A stretch of DNA of 64,000 nt, taken from positions 33,863 to 97,862 of the forward strand of contig JAGMWU010000104.1 of the NCBI GenBank assembly GCA_018697195.1, given 5' to 3'. Shown here piece after piece: positions 13,001-22,537 of this stretch. The position numbers were made by a program, and so were the translations under genes. The notes under the pieces are model-generated. The model did not search any database. It was not told where the DNA came from and saw only the letters and a program-made list of their open reading frames with translations. Position 1 is the stretch's first letter; each line of letters opens with the position of its first letter. This DNA is from Certhia americana (lineage: Eukaryota; Chordata; Aves; Passeriformes; Certhiidae).

Positions 13001-13314
13001 CCATACCATCAGCCACTCCGGATAATCCCCTCATTAATCCCAGTTTTCCATACCATCAGCCACTCCGGATAATTCCCTCATTAATCCCAGTTTTCCATAC
13101 CATCAGCCACTCCGGATAATCCCCTCATTAATCCCAGTTTTCCATACCATCAGCCACTCCAGGTAATCCCCTCATTATTCCCAGTTTTCCATACCATCAG
13201 CCACTCCAGGTAATTCCCTCATTATTCCCAGTTTTCCATACCTTCGAGGAGGTCTCTGGCCAGCCCTGGCTCTGCCCCCGTTGAGCGAACAAAATCCGAC
13301 AGGACGATGTCCAT
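2767..13314 (-). CDS. OTUD7B: OTUD7B (Cezanne) K11-selective deubiquitinase, 11 coding exons
   Basis: OTU-family cysteine protease that removes ubiquitin, preferring K11-linked chains; known for restraining NF-kB signalling and opposing APC/C substrates. Coding exons in gene order: 13314-13242, 12588-12418, 12284-12063, 8503-8402, 8020-7893, 7491-7379, 6833-6706, 6126-5977, 5539-5425, 4739-4655, 4056-2767. All junctions are AG/GT with compatible phases and sum to 858 residues (human 843). Residues 1-50 form the UBA-like N-terminus. The OTU domain spans about 120-425 with the triad D179, C182 ([13 protein letters not shown]) and H346 ([10 protein letters not shown]), equivalent to human D191, C194 and H358. 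A Lys/Glu-rich basic stretch follows near 475-500. A C-terminal A20-type zinc finger, C-x4-C-x11-C-x2-C, uses C821, C826, C838 and C841. Nothing is missing or frameshifted. The start is the Met equivalent to human Met5; see the findings. Confidence 0.97.
4235..4292 (+). mobile_element. CR1 3' tail remnant
   Basis: Short tail with the TTTCAACCTGAGATATTCC and ATGATTCTATTCTGCGATTC wording typical of CR1 ends, in the last OTUD7B intron. Confidence 0.5.
5686..5950 (-). mobile_element. CR1-type LINE 3' fragment
   Basis: Minus-oriented fragment with the familiar avian CR1 wording on the plus strand: TTCTTCCCAATATCCCATCT, GTGGGAAGCCATTCCCCTTG, then TCTCTCCAGCTCCTGGAGG and CCCAGCACTCCCAAATCCTC. It lies between OTUD7B exons 5425-5539 and 5977-6126 and ends less than 30 bp from the latter exon. 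It is far too short to encode protein. Confidence 0.75.
7616..7720 (-). mobile_element. CR1-type LINE fragment, degraded
   Basis: Carries the same CR1 block as the copy at 5.7 kb in diverged form: TTCCCAATATTCATCCAAAT followed by ATTCCTTTTGTCCTGTCGC. It lies in the OTUD7B intron upstream of exon 7379-7491. Confidence 0.55.
8402..8503 (-). CDS. OTUD7B: OTUD7B catalytic-cysteine exon
   Basis: A 102-nt exon encoding [12 protein letters not shown] then [17 protein letters not shown], residues 156-190. It contains catalytic D179 and nucleophile C182. Both ends lie within glycine codons, joining exon 12063-12284 upstream and exon 7893-8020 downstream ([16 protein letters not shown]). The catalytic His346 is in exon 5977-6126. 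Confidence 0.96.
8504..12062 (-). other. OTUD7B: OTUD7B intron 4
   Basis: 3.6 kb between the exon ending in EQAG and the catalytic-Cys exon. I see no exon, RNA gene, tandem array or clear CR1 copy in it; the open frames are short and lack splice-compatible structure. Confidence 0.5.
12729..13241. repeat. 47-bp minisatellite starting at the OTUD7B exon 2 donor
   Basis: About eleven head-to-tail copies of a 47-bp unit. The landmark CCCAGTTTTCCAT recurs at 12757, 12804, 12851, 12898, 12945, 12992, 13039, 13086, 13133, 13180 and 13227, exactly every 47 bases. Copies differ at a few positions (CCGGATAA or CCAGGTAA, ATTAAT or ATTATT). Read in gene orientation the unit starts GGTATGGAAAACTGGG, which is the splice donor of OTUD7B exon 2. 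The last (exon-proximal) copy supplies the authentic donor and nine more carry the same GGTATGG; the most distal copy has GGGATGG. Confidence 0.97.
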
Positions 13315-13365
13315 AGCCAAGGCCAGGCGGAGTCAGCGGCACCGGATCGGCTCCTCGGCATCAAT
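13242..13365 (-). CDS. OTUD7B: OTUD7B exon 2, start-codon exon
   Basis: Encodes [20 protein letters not shown] then DLLE. The ATG is at 13314-13312 in good context (G at -3, G at +4). An in-frame TGA eight codons... counting the ATG as the eighth, seven codons upstream, rules out a longer N-terminus by ATG. The probable 3' splice acceptor is CATTCCCAG just above 13365. The donor is G|GTATGG at 13241, and that donor sequence is also the first part of a 47-bp repeat unit that fills the start of the following intron. The UTR boundary at 13365 is predicted from the acceptor only. Confidence 0.88.
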
Positions 13366-13807
13366 CTGGGAATGGGAGCACACCTGGATTGCACATCCCC
13401 ACTGGGAATGAGCTGGGGGGGATGTAAAACCTCCCCCTAAAATCAGCTGTGCTCCAGGAGGGTCGCTTCATTCCTCAGGAACTGGGAAACAACACCCACT
13501 TTGGTGTAAGCAACCACGGCCGTTTCCTTGGAAAATTCACCAACTCAACCCAATTCTCATGTCAAAGGTGGTGGAGCTTTTCTTTTCAAATTAGGAATAA
13601 GGATCCAGGAATAAATGATGTAATAAATGAATATTTGGGAGCAATGAGAAAGCAGAAAGTTTCTCTTGCACATTTGCAGGGAGGAAATCCCTGCCCCATC
13701 TCACTCCAAGCACCCCAGCTGTGAAGCAGGGAAAGAGAAGGAAGGACAAAATGCTAGAATTAGGAGATGTGTCCTAAGGAAAATACATTTTTAAAAGCTC
13801 CTTTCAG

Positions 13808-13833
13808 ACAAAACAAAACAAAACAAAACAAAC
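13808..13833. repeat. (AAAAC)n microsatellite
   Basis: About five copies of a five-base CAAAA unit in OTUD7B intron 1. Confidence 0.9.
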
Positions 13834-15606
13834 TAAACAACCCCAATTGCTCTGACAGACAAAATCAATGTCCAGACAGAGATCCTTTCCACTCCAGAGC
13901 TCTTTGCCAGGCTCCTTCGGCTCCAGAGCTCCTTCCCAGGGGGAAACAAAACCACAGATCTATTCTGTAAATCTGGATTTTGTTGGGTTCTGAGCCTGCA
14001 GAAGGCGTGTGCTCCTGCCATGCCTTCAAATCCTGATTTTCCGCATTCCTCAGGGCAGAGAGGGAAAGGAAGAGCAGCCTCATCCGTGGGAGTCCAGGAC
14101 CAGCAAAGTGCTTCATGGAATTTGGTGCTTCGCAGTTAAAGGCTGGGATAAAAATTCTGCCATCAAGGAATAGAAGAGAATGGGAAAAGAATTTATGCCG
14201 AGCTGAAAATCTGGAAGGGGAAAATCTGGGAAGGCTGGGAGAGGGAGGTGCTGGTGTACTGGGGATAAGAGCAAGTTTCAGGATTGTGTGGAATATGAAC
14301 AAACCTGGCTGTTTTCCTGGTGCCCGGGAAATAAAATCTCTTTTTCAGAATTATCCTTAAAGATGTGTAAAACCCCCCTGGTGCCTTGAAATGTTGTGTT
14401 TTTTTTTTTTTTTTTTCCCAAGATTATCATTAAAGGTGGAATTCCCTAACAGCACAACTGCTCACAGGCAACCGTTATATCCAGGAATTTTAACCTGGAT
14501 AAAATTTAACCTGGAATTTTTTGGTTTTGCTGGAGAAACACTGTTCCCACTCTCACAACCAGGTTGTTACTAAGTTCCTCCTCGCAGAAAAACTCTGTAT
14601 TCCTTCACTGCTTGCTTCGGAAGAAGTGATGCCAAAGCCCAACGCATTCTGGAGCAGGATCTGGCAGTGATTCCTGCTCTTACTCCACCAATTTAGGGAA
14701 CATCCCTAATTAGGAGCCACACATTTGGATCCTCTAATCCCTGGCAAGAGCTGCAGGAACAAGGATGAAGCTGGCTGCGATTAACGGGTAAAACTTCCTC
14801 CAGGTGGGTGTGGAATTCCAATGGAAATGAAAACTCAGCACACGCAGCAGAGGTTTGGGGAGGGAACAAGCAGCACATCCCACCCCCTGAACCACGGCAT
14901 TCCAAACTCCCACCTGCACAAAAATGCCAGGGAAAACACAGATGGAAAACTCTGGGTCCAATGAGGCGGTGATGGATTGCTGGAGATTTATTGAGGGATC
15001 AGCTGGAGAAATGGCCCCACCCCAGAGTTATTGATTATTTCTTTTCCCTGTGGAAGGGAAATGCTCTCTCCTCTTCCCTCCTTCCACAACAGGTCAGAAA
15101 TATGTGGCCAGGTAGGAAATCCAAGTCCCAGGAGATCCACAAGTTCAAATCCATCCCCCAGCAATGGAGCAGGAGCTGAGCACACCCCAAAGCCCCCAGG
15201 AGCACACGGCTGGCTGCACTCCTAAGTGAGTGCTCCTGGCACATTCCAACCAGAAATATGTGGAAAATGTATTTAGGACTAAGCCCAGTTGCTCCTGTGG
15301 TCCCGGTGATCCCAACAGTTCTTTGAAGGACACACCAGCAGGCTTTTCAGCAAATGTTTAACAAATTTAAACATTCCCCACACTTCCACAGGGCCTGAGC
15401 ACAGCAATGCTGCTGACAGGAGTGAGGAGTGATCAGCTGTGCTGGAGTCACACCTCGCTGGGACCAGAAGGAGCTGGAGCTTCATGCAAGCAGCATTCCA
15501 TGGTCACACACCCATGGGAACGGAGTGAAAGCCCCATCCCAGCATGCCAACAGATCCACCCAACTCTGACACCAACCTTCAGCCTTCCAGGCAGCAGGAA
15601 TCTGCC

Positions 15607-15971
15607 TTTGGGAATGGGGCAAAGCTGGGTTTAGTCAATCCAGGCAGCCAGCAAATCCTTCCTAACGGGAATTGACCTTTAACATCAAATGTCCATCCAA
15701 AATAAGGGGAAAGCCAAAAAAAAAACCTCCCAAAGCCTCCTCTCTCTTGCTGCTTGTGGCCTCTCCCAGGGTAACTCCAATGGTCAGGTTTGGGAAGGGA
15801 CTCACCAGGGCAGGACTGTGCTCCCTGCCCCGACATCATCAGAGAAGTCAGGAAACTGAGGGAGGAATTCAAGAGGACACAAGGTCCAAGAGCTCAATGT
15901 CTCTCAGCTCCATCCTGAAGGATTTGCAGGCTGCCAGGATTGACTAAACCCAGCTTTGCCCCATTCCCAAA
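15607..15971. repeat. Inverted repeat with 55-bp arms
   Basis: The left arm 15607-15661 and the reverse complement of the right arm 15917-15971 agree at 53 of 55 positions. The longest perfect block is the first 35 bases, starting TTTGGGAATGGGG. The spacer is 255 bp and unrelated. No target-site duplication is evident outside the arms. This could be the terminal inverted repeats of a short DNA transposon or a local inverted duplication. In the OTUD7B pre-mRNA it would fold into a long hairpin. Confidence 0.9.
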
Positions 15972-18900
15972 TAAACCATTGGAACACTGAACTGAAGCAG
16001 TTCACCCGAACCAACTGTGAGCAGCAAAACTGGATCCTTTCAACGTTCCAGGCTGGAATTTATGGGGCTTTAATTCCCTCATTTTGTTAGATTTCAAACA
16101 TGCTGAACAAGCTGCAGAAACAGGAAATAATTCTCTTTGTTAGGGCCAAATCCTGACCCAAGGTCGGCCACGACCGGTGGCTGCAGTGTGTTTATAAAGA
16201 TACTTCCAGAAATATTTTAGGAGCAGCAAACTCTGACGTCTCTCCCCCGGATCTGCCATGTGATGTTTTGCTGAGGGCAGGAACCAAGCTGGGAGCCAGG
16301 ACTCCACTCCCAGGGCTTCTGCTCCCGGCCCAACCCCTCTGCCACATCCTGTCCCTACAAGGACACAGGGAACCCCAGGGCAGACCCTCAGGGAGCTGCA
16401 GGTGAGGCAGGAGGTGCCCAAACCCATTTGGGGAAATTTAATCCTGCCAGACCCACGCAGATGTTTTTTGCTCCCACCATCGAGGAGCTGCAGCAGAGTG
16501 ACAAACCAGCACATATCAAACCCCTAAACCCCAAATCCTCCAAAACCCTGGAATGTGGCAGCACTCAGGGCTAAGCAGGGGGTCCTGAGGGGAAAGGCCA
16601 TGCGGGGTGGGACACGGGAGCAGCTCCAACCTGAGCCCTCTCAGAGTAACGACGAGAAAAACCAGCTTCTCCATGAGCTCAGAGCTCCTGAAGGAGGTTT
16701 CTGGCTTCCTCCTGCTCTCCAGAACAGTGAGGGCTGCCTCTATCCCATCCCACATCCCTGGCCTGGCCCAGCAGGTTACCTAACGCCGGCAGAAGAGCCG
16801 CACGCCGCGCCGGGATTAACACACCTGTCCTGACCTGACACCTGTGCCAGGGGCACTGAGCTCCGTCCTGAAGTGCTGGCATGGGACCATGCAGCTCCCA
16901 CCTCTGCCAGGATGGGAACCAACCCAGCTCACCATCATCATCAACAAAAAAACAATTATTTCTGATAAAACTAATGGTGCAGGACACCTTTGGAGCTCAC
17001 CAGCCCCTCAGCCCAAAGCAGGGGTGCTGTGAGTGCAGTCAGTCCGAGAGGGAAGAACAGGGATGTTTGGGAACAGACGGTGCTGGATGTGGCTCTGTGG
17101 CTGCACCTCACCCAACAGCTCTCCAAGATTTACCATTCTGGGAGCAGCAGGCTCTGGAACCTCTGGCAGAGTTTTAGCACAACCCAAAAGGACAGCAGCA
17201 TCCCTGCAAATGAGCTTTGCCAGCAGGAAAAAAAGGCCCTAAAACCACACTGGAGTTGGAGCAGGAGTGAAGCAACAGTTATAGAAATCATCATATTTTT
17301 GTAAAGCTTCAGTGCTTCAATGAACACTTTAATCTGCTTTTTCCAGAGCTCCAGCTCTTCCCAGCACTCCAGACACAACTGGGCTCCTCCCAATATCCAG
17401 GTGTTCCTGAACCTTGGGCTGAAGAAACCACATCCAAGACAGATAAAAGCCAAACAAGTCCCAACACAAACCCAGGCTCTGTCCCACCACCATCATTATC
17501 CCTCCTGGTTATCAATTCCTCGTGCTCCCAAATTTACAGCATTCTCTAGTGAAGCACTGACAATAAACTCAGTTCTCTCAGTGTCTGCACCAAAGGAATT
17601 CCCTTTGAGCCAAGTTCTCCTTAAATCAGGCCGTGACTATTTCCAGCCTGACCCTGGTTCTCTGCAAGAGCTGGGCCCAGCACATGCTGTCCTTGCCTGT
17701 ATCTCAGGGGGATGCTCCAAGTGTCCCCTCTGCAATTGAGGCCACGGCAGCTCCATCACCAATTCCGCGTTTTCTCCCCAGAATATTTCAACCCAGTGCT
17801 CCTCCTGCAAGGAAAATCCATTTTCAATCATTTGCAGGGATGAGCTTAGGGTGTAACTCAGAGAGCTGAAGTGTCAATTGAGGGCCAGAGCATCTCCCAC
17901 GGAGAGCAGGGACACATCCCGGCACCGAGCGGCACGGATTCACCACAAACACCAGCAGAAAATTAAATAAATTCCAACAGAAAACCGAACCAACCAATGG
18001 AACCCAATACACTGGAAGAGCAGAGTCCTGAATTCTAAGCAGGGGCTGACAAGGGTCTCACGCCTGAAGCACACATGGATGGATCCAGCCGTGCATCCTG
18101 ACAGACACATCCAACACTGCAGCCACAAGTGGCCACACCGTCTCCACTCCAGACGTTTCTTCAGCTCCTTAAGTAGCTCGAACACTTCATTTCCCCCAAA
18201 AACCGACTCAGGAAGATAAAACCCAGCCGTGTCATTAACTCAGAGAATCCTGGCTGGAAGTTTGAACTTTCCAGCTCCAACAAGGCGGTTATGAGTCCAG
18301 AAATAGATCCCTGGTCCCAGCTGCCATCCTGGAGCCACCCCGAGCACCCATTTCACTGACAGGAAAACCGAGGGATCCCGCAGCATTCCCGGTGCACTGG
18401 GATCCATCCCAACTCCCGGGAGGCTCCGTCCCGTTACCGGGAGTGACTGCCAAGGCTCGGAACAGTTTCCCCGGAGCTCGGGGCTCGTCCGGGGCTGTGG
18501 CCGGGAGCTGCTCCTCGCCCCCAGCGGTAACACGAAGCTCGGCGAGGGAATCAGCCAGATGAGGAATTCCCTTTCCTCACGGATCGGGACTCAGAAACTC
18601 CAGGGTTGTTTCCGAGCTCGTGTTTCCCGGCCGACGGACCCGACCCCCGCTCGGTAAGGAGCAGCGCGGACCGGGCACCGGCTATCCCGGGGAAAACAGA
18701 CACCGAGAATTCCCGGGACCCCCGGGAGGGACCCGAGACCCCCTGTATGGGGTCGGTGAATTATTTGTCCCCAACTCGGCGGGAGCAGGATAAACCACAC
18801 TCCCCTGCCCCCGGGGTCTCCCCGTTCCCCGGTGCACCCCGAACCGTGGGGGTGAAGCCCCCGCCCGGCGGTGGGATAGCCCCGGGGGCTGCGCACCGGC

Positions 18901-19105
18901 AACGGGAGCGGCCGCGGCTCGGGGGAGCCCCATGGGCCCCGGCACCGACAGCCGGGAACCGACCCCCCCTCGTACCCCGGCACCGGGACCCGCCCCCGCC
19001 GCCCCCCGTGAGGCCGCGCCGTGACCCCGCCGCCGCCGCCTCAAGGCCCGGCCCCGCTAAAACTTTCCCGAGGCCGAACGGGGGAGGGGGGGGGGCCGCC
19101 GTTAC

Positions 19106-19320
19106 CTACGAGAGACTCCATGGGCGGCCCGGAGCGGCCCGGCCCGGAGCGGCCCCCGGGCCCTCCCGCCGTTGTCGCCGCCGCCGCTGAGGCCGCTCCC
19201 GGGGCGGGCGGGCGGGGGGGAGAGGCGGAACAGAACGCGCCACCCGGAACGCGCCGCCACCCCCGTTCCCGCCCGGAACGCTTTGGCGGGCGCACGCGGC
19301 CGTGCCGGTAAAGGGCCAAT
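19106..19320 (-). other. OTUD7B: OTUD7B predicted non-coding exon 1
   Basis: On the minus strand a clean donor CTCGTAG|GTAACGG ends an exon at 19106 inside the CpG island, the expected place for the 5' UTR exon of OTUD7B. The upstream limit (transcription start) is not visible in sequence; 19320 is a guess based on the CCAAT box. It contains an ATG 16 nt before the donor, at 19121-19119, that would open a six-codon upstream ORF once spliced to 13365. Confidence 0.5.
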
Positions 19321-19365
19321 GGCGGCGCAGGCTCGGGCCCGGCCCCGCCCCTCCTGCGGCGCAAC

Positions 19366-19376
19366 TGCGCGTGCGC
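19366..19376. promoter_or_regulatory. NRF1-type site TGCGCGTGCGC
   Basis: One mismatch from the NRF1 palindrome TGCGCATGCGC, in the OTUD7B CpG island about 45 bp upstream of the CCAAT/YY1 composite. Confidence 0.5.
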
Positions 19377-19794
19377 GGGAGGAAGGCGGGAGCGCGCCCC
19401 CTGGCGGCGTGACGGGAATTGCCGGGACCCCCGTGAGGGAGCTGAGCCCCCTGTATGGGGTCGGTAACGCCTTTAATGCGGCCTGAGACATCATTTAAAG
19501 GGTCGGCAATCCCTCCCGTGGTGGGGTCGGAGACCTTGAGTGGTTCCCCGTTCCGAGGGGCCTGTCCCCCCGGCACGGGGCTGGCTTGTGTGGGGTCAGT
19601 GCCCACAGAGTGGGGCTGAAATGCCGACCCTGAAGGGTGAGGGGGGTCAGCACCCACGCCCTCAGCCTGACGCCCACTGCGAATTGCTTTCCCTGCCATG
19701 GAAGGCATTTTCTTCTCCTCGTCCATGCCACGGGAACAATGCTGAGTGGGGCAGTGCAGCTTCAGGGCTGGTGGGATGGCACATCGCCGTGCCG

Positions 19795-20165
19795 AGTGCA
19801 CGACATTCCCTGTGCTGAGTGCACGACATTCCCCATGTTATGGGCCTGATATTCCCCGTGCCCGGGGCCCAACATTCCCNNNNNNNNNNNNNNNNNNNNN
19901 NNNNNNNNNNNNNNNNNNNNNNNNNNNNNNNNNNNNNNNNNNNNNNNNNNNNNNNNNNNNNNNNNNNNNNNNNNNNNNNAGTGCCCGACATTCCCAGTGC
20001 CCAGTGCCCGACATTCCCAGTGCCCAGTGCCTGACATTCCCAGTGCTGAGTGCCCGACATTCCCAGTGCTGAGTGCCCGACATTCCCTGTGCCCAGTGCC
20101 CGACATTCCCTGTGCCCAGTGCCTGACATTCCCAGTGCCCAGTGCCCAACATTCCCCGTGCCGTG
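19795..20165. repeat. 23-bp minisatellite interrupted by an assembly gap
   Basis: Copies of a 23-bp unit of the form CCCGACATTCCCAGTGCC + CAGTG run from about 19,980 to 20,165, with more diverged units at 19,795-19,879. Between them lie 100 N (19880-19979), so the true length is unknown. The copies differ mainly at CCAGTG versus TGAGTG and CAGTG versus CTGTG. Long frames through this array are artefacts of the repeat and the N block. Confidence 0.93.
19880..19979. other. Assembly gap, 100 N
   Basis: A round 100-base run of N inside the 23-bp minisatellite; probably a placeholder of unknown real size. Confidence 0.99.
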
Positions 20166-22120
20166 GGTGCCCACAGAGGCACACAGAGTGTCCCAGCACT
20201 GTGCCAGACACGGGGGTCTGGTGGCCACAGCAGGGGCTGGTGATGCCACCAGCTGTGTCAGGATGTGCCAGGAAGTTCTGGCACAGCTCCCACGGAGCCA
20301 TTGCTGGTGTATTTGCCCCTTGGTCTGTCTCCACTCAGCCTTCCTTCCTGGAGAAAACCAGGAAAGGGTTTTTTTTAGGAAAAACAGAGGTGGGCTGGGC
20401 CCTGGGCTGGAGTGGTGACCAGTGGGGGACGGGGACTGCTGGGGCTGGTGGCAAACAGGCCACGTCATGCACACAACTCAGCTGATCCCGACGTTGAATC
20501 CATTCTTTGTGTCCTGCCAGGAACCTGCCCTTGTTTGTGTCCTGCACAAAGGGATTGTTTGTGTGTCTGGGCAGGGAAATGTCCAGCACAGAGAGAACGG
20601 GGCCCAGGGTTTGTCCCTGCTGGCTGCATTGTTTGTCCACACTTTGCTTTTGAAATAATCGACACCAAAGTCGATCCCTTAAAATAGCAGTGCCATAATC
20701 CCAGACAATCCTATTGCTTCGACTTAAGGACCAACGTCTGTCCTCGTGCCAGGCCCAGGGCAGTTATTGGTGAGGTTAAATCAGGGTTATTTACAGCAAT
20801 TATATTTAAATAAATTCTTAAGGAAGGATTAAATTAAAAATTACAGCAAATGCAGAGGTCTTGTCCAGCCTAAACAATTCCATGATTCCAACCACTCCCG
20901 GGACATGGAACTGTTCTCCTACGCCACCAATCAGCCTGTGGGGAATGAAAGGTATAAAATTTCTGCAGAAGAGAAGTTGTTTAAAATGTTTTACCTCCAA
21001 AGCAGGGATAAACATGCCACCAGGAAGCCTCAGAGATTTGGTTTGTGATTCATTTCATTAAAATGGCACAAGAAGGGGTTTGTCTTCCCCAAGGACAAGG
21101 ACAAAGACGGATTTAAAGAGGAGATGACACCCTGGGTTGGGTTAGTTTACAAATAAAATCCAAAAGCATTTCCAAGGAAACTGGGCAATAACTAAACCAG
21201 CACTTTACAGACACTGAATCATTTAACAATAAGGCTAGAAAACAATCAGATGCAATTCAATCCCAATTTTTTACTCCATTTGCCATTATTCTGTGTATCC
21301 TTTGGCCAGCAGTACCCACACTCTCCTTAAGGCATCAATTTGGATATGAGAAACAAAATCAGGCAAGAAATAAAAAATGTAAGAAAGAAAATATTGGAGT
21401 TGTATTTTTCTAGGTAAATAGGTTCCCTAATTAAACCATTCAAATCTTTAGGGTTTGTATGAAGATCCTTACATGTGCAAAACTCCCCAGCCTCCAGGAA
21501 AGGAGACACAAAGTGTTCGGAAGCGAAAAGTAAAATCTCGGCAGGAAATTGAAGGATTAAAGACAACAAAGGTGTCCGTCACCCTGAGAGGAAGTGGGGA
21601 GCCGCTTAATTGGAAGTGAAAGGCAGGATATAATCATTAATGAATCGTTATCCCCCGCTATAAAAAGGGCTTTGGCGGAGGGGGAGTGCCTGGCCCCGGG
21701 TCAGGCCCGTCCCGCCGGGAATAGCTCCTAATCCCGGTGTCCTGCTGCCGGGGATTAACGGGGCCGGGCTGGTCCCGGAGCAGCAGCGTCGCCCACCCCG
21801 AATTCCCAGCAGCAGCTTTGCCTCGTGTTCAGTAAAACCGAGTCCTGTCCTTTGTCCTTGGGGACCCTCGGGCGTGCCGAGCCTTGGGGGCACATGTGCC
21901 TGGGGGCTTGGAGTGGGTCTGGAAGTATTTGGGGTGATTTGGAGTGGGTTTGGATAGAATTGGAGGGGGGTTGTGTGTGTTTGGGGTGGGTTTAGTTTGT
22001 TTTAGGGCGGATTTAGTGTGAGTTGGGGCGGGGTTGTGTTGGTTTAAGGTAGGTTTGGGTGGATTTCAGTGTATCTGGGGTAAGTCTGTTCGGGTTCAGT
22101 CTCAAACATCTCCCTCTTGC
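20166..22120. other. Intergenic DNA between the OTUD7B and VPS45 promoters
   Basis: No coding gene recognised. A short CR1 tail (GTCCAGCCTAAACAATTCCA) lies near 20,866-20,893. From about 20,640 to 21,650 the DNA is AT-rich and unusually free of repeats. It gives way to a GC-rich stretch with a TATA box at 21,659. From 21,900 to 22,090 the sequence is a G/T-rich simple region with many GGGTTTGG/GGATTTGG-like words. Confidence 0.5.
21605..21760 (+). promoter_or_regulatory. Orphan TATA-box promoter-like element
   Basis: TATAAAAAGG at 21659-21668 in the classic CTATAAAAAGGGC context. An AT-rich homeobox/HNF1-like stretch (ATAATCATTAATGAATCG) lies just upstream at 21628-21646. A GC-rich segment downstream carries TAATCC and GGATTA bicoid-type cores. 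No recognised gene starts here: OTUD7B starts 2.4 kb away on the other strand and VPS45 starts 0.9 kb downstream from a TATA-less CpG island. No ATG-initiated frame of note follows. Confidence 0.4.
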
Positions 22121-22207
22121 ACTGCTCGGATCCTCCGGGACGGGAAGGACGGAGCGGGGCTGCGGGACCCCGGGAGAGCGGCTGGCGGGGGGCGCTCCCG
22201 CTGCAGG

Positions 22208-22227
22208 ACTACAGCTCCCAGCAGGCA
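22208..22227 (+). promoter_or_regulatory. ZNF143/THAP11-type promoter motif
   Basis: ACTACAGCTCCCAGCAGGCA matches the long SBS motif (ACTACAATTCCCAGCATGC) at nearly all positions. Such motifs usually sit just upstream of housekeeping transcription starts. If so here, the adjoining minisatellite would be in the 5' UTR. Confidence 0.65.
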
Positions 22228-22229
22228 GC

Positions 22230-22537
22230 GGGGCCGAGGCGGAGCCGAAGGGGCCCGAGCGGGGCCGAGGCGGAGCCGAGCGGTGCCGAAGCGGGGCCGA
22301 AGCGGGGCCGAAGCGGGGCCGAAGGGGCCCGAGCGGAGCCGAAGCGGGGCCGAGGCGGGGCCGAAGCGGGGCCGAGGCGGGGCCGAAGGGGCCCGAGCGG
22401 AGCCGAAGCGGGGCCGAGCGGTGCCGAAGCGGGGCCGAAGCGGGGCCGAAGCGGGGCCGAAGGGGACCGAGCGGGGCCGAAGCGGGGCCGAAGCGGGGCC
22501 GAGCGGGGCCGAGCGGGGCCGAAGCGGGGCCGAAGCG
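22230..22537. repeat. 11-bp GC-rich minisatellite upstream of VPS45
   Basis: About 28 tandem copies of GCCGAAGCGGG and close variants (GCCGAGCGGG, GCCGAGGCGG, GCCGAAGGGGCCC). The array ends 38 bp before the VPS45 ATG. The unit has no stop codon in any forward frame and 11 is not a multiple of three, so all three plus frames stay open across it. It contains no ATG. Confidence 0.95.

Larger units (their letters stand above)
13366..19105 (-). other. OTUD7B: OTUD7B intron 1 (5' UTR intron)
   Basis: 5.7 kb without recognisable coding sequence. It holds a short (AAAAC)n tract at 13808-13833, a T-rich run near 14398-14416 and a 55-bp inverted repeat at 15607-15971. No further gene or RNA gene was seen. 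Confidence 0.6.
18400..19460 (-). promoter_or_regulatory. OTUD7B: CpG island and promoter of OTUD7B
   Basis: Very GC- and CpG-rich DNA around the predicted first exon, with no TATA box. On the upstream side of the predicted start lie an NF-Y CCAAT box at 19316-19320, directly fused to an ATGGCGGC YY1-type core, and an NRF1-type palindrome TGCGCGTGCGC at 19366-19376. This is the usual make-up of a housekeeping promoter. The extent is judged by eye. Confidence 0.75.

Noticed and set aside
12729..13241. Regularly spaced repeats resembling a CRISPR array
   Set aside because: Units are contiguous 47-bp copies with no unique spacers, in a eukaryotic intron; it is a minisatellite.
19662..20474. Long minus-strand frame of GTGNVGHWA-type repeats
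   Set aside because: Made by translating the 23-bp minisatellite and the 100-N gap; not a protein.
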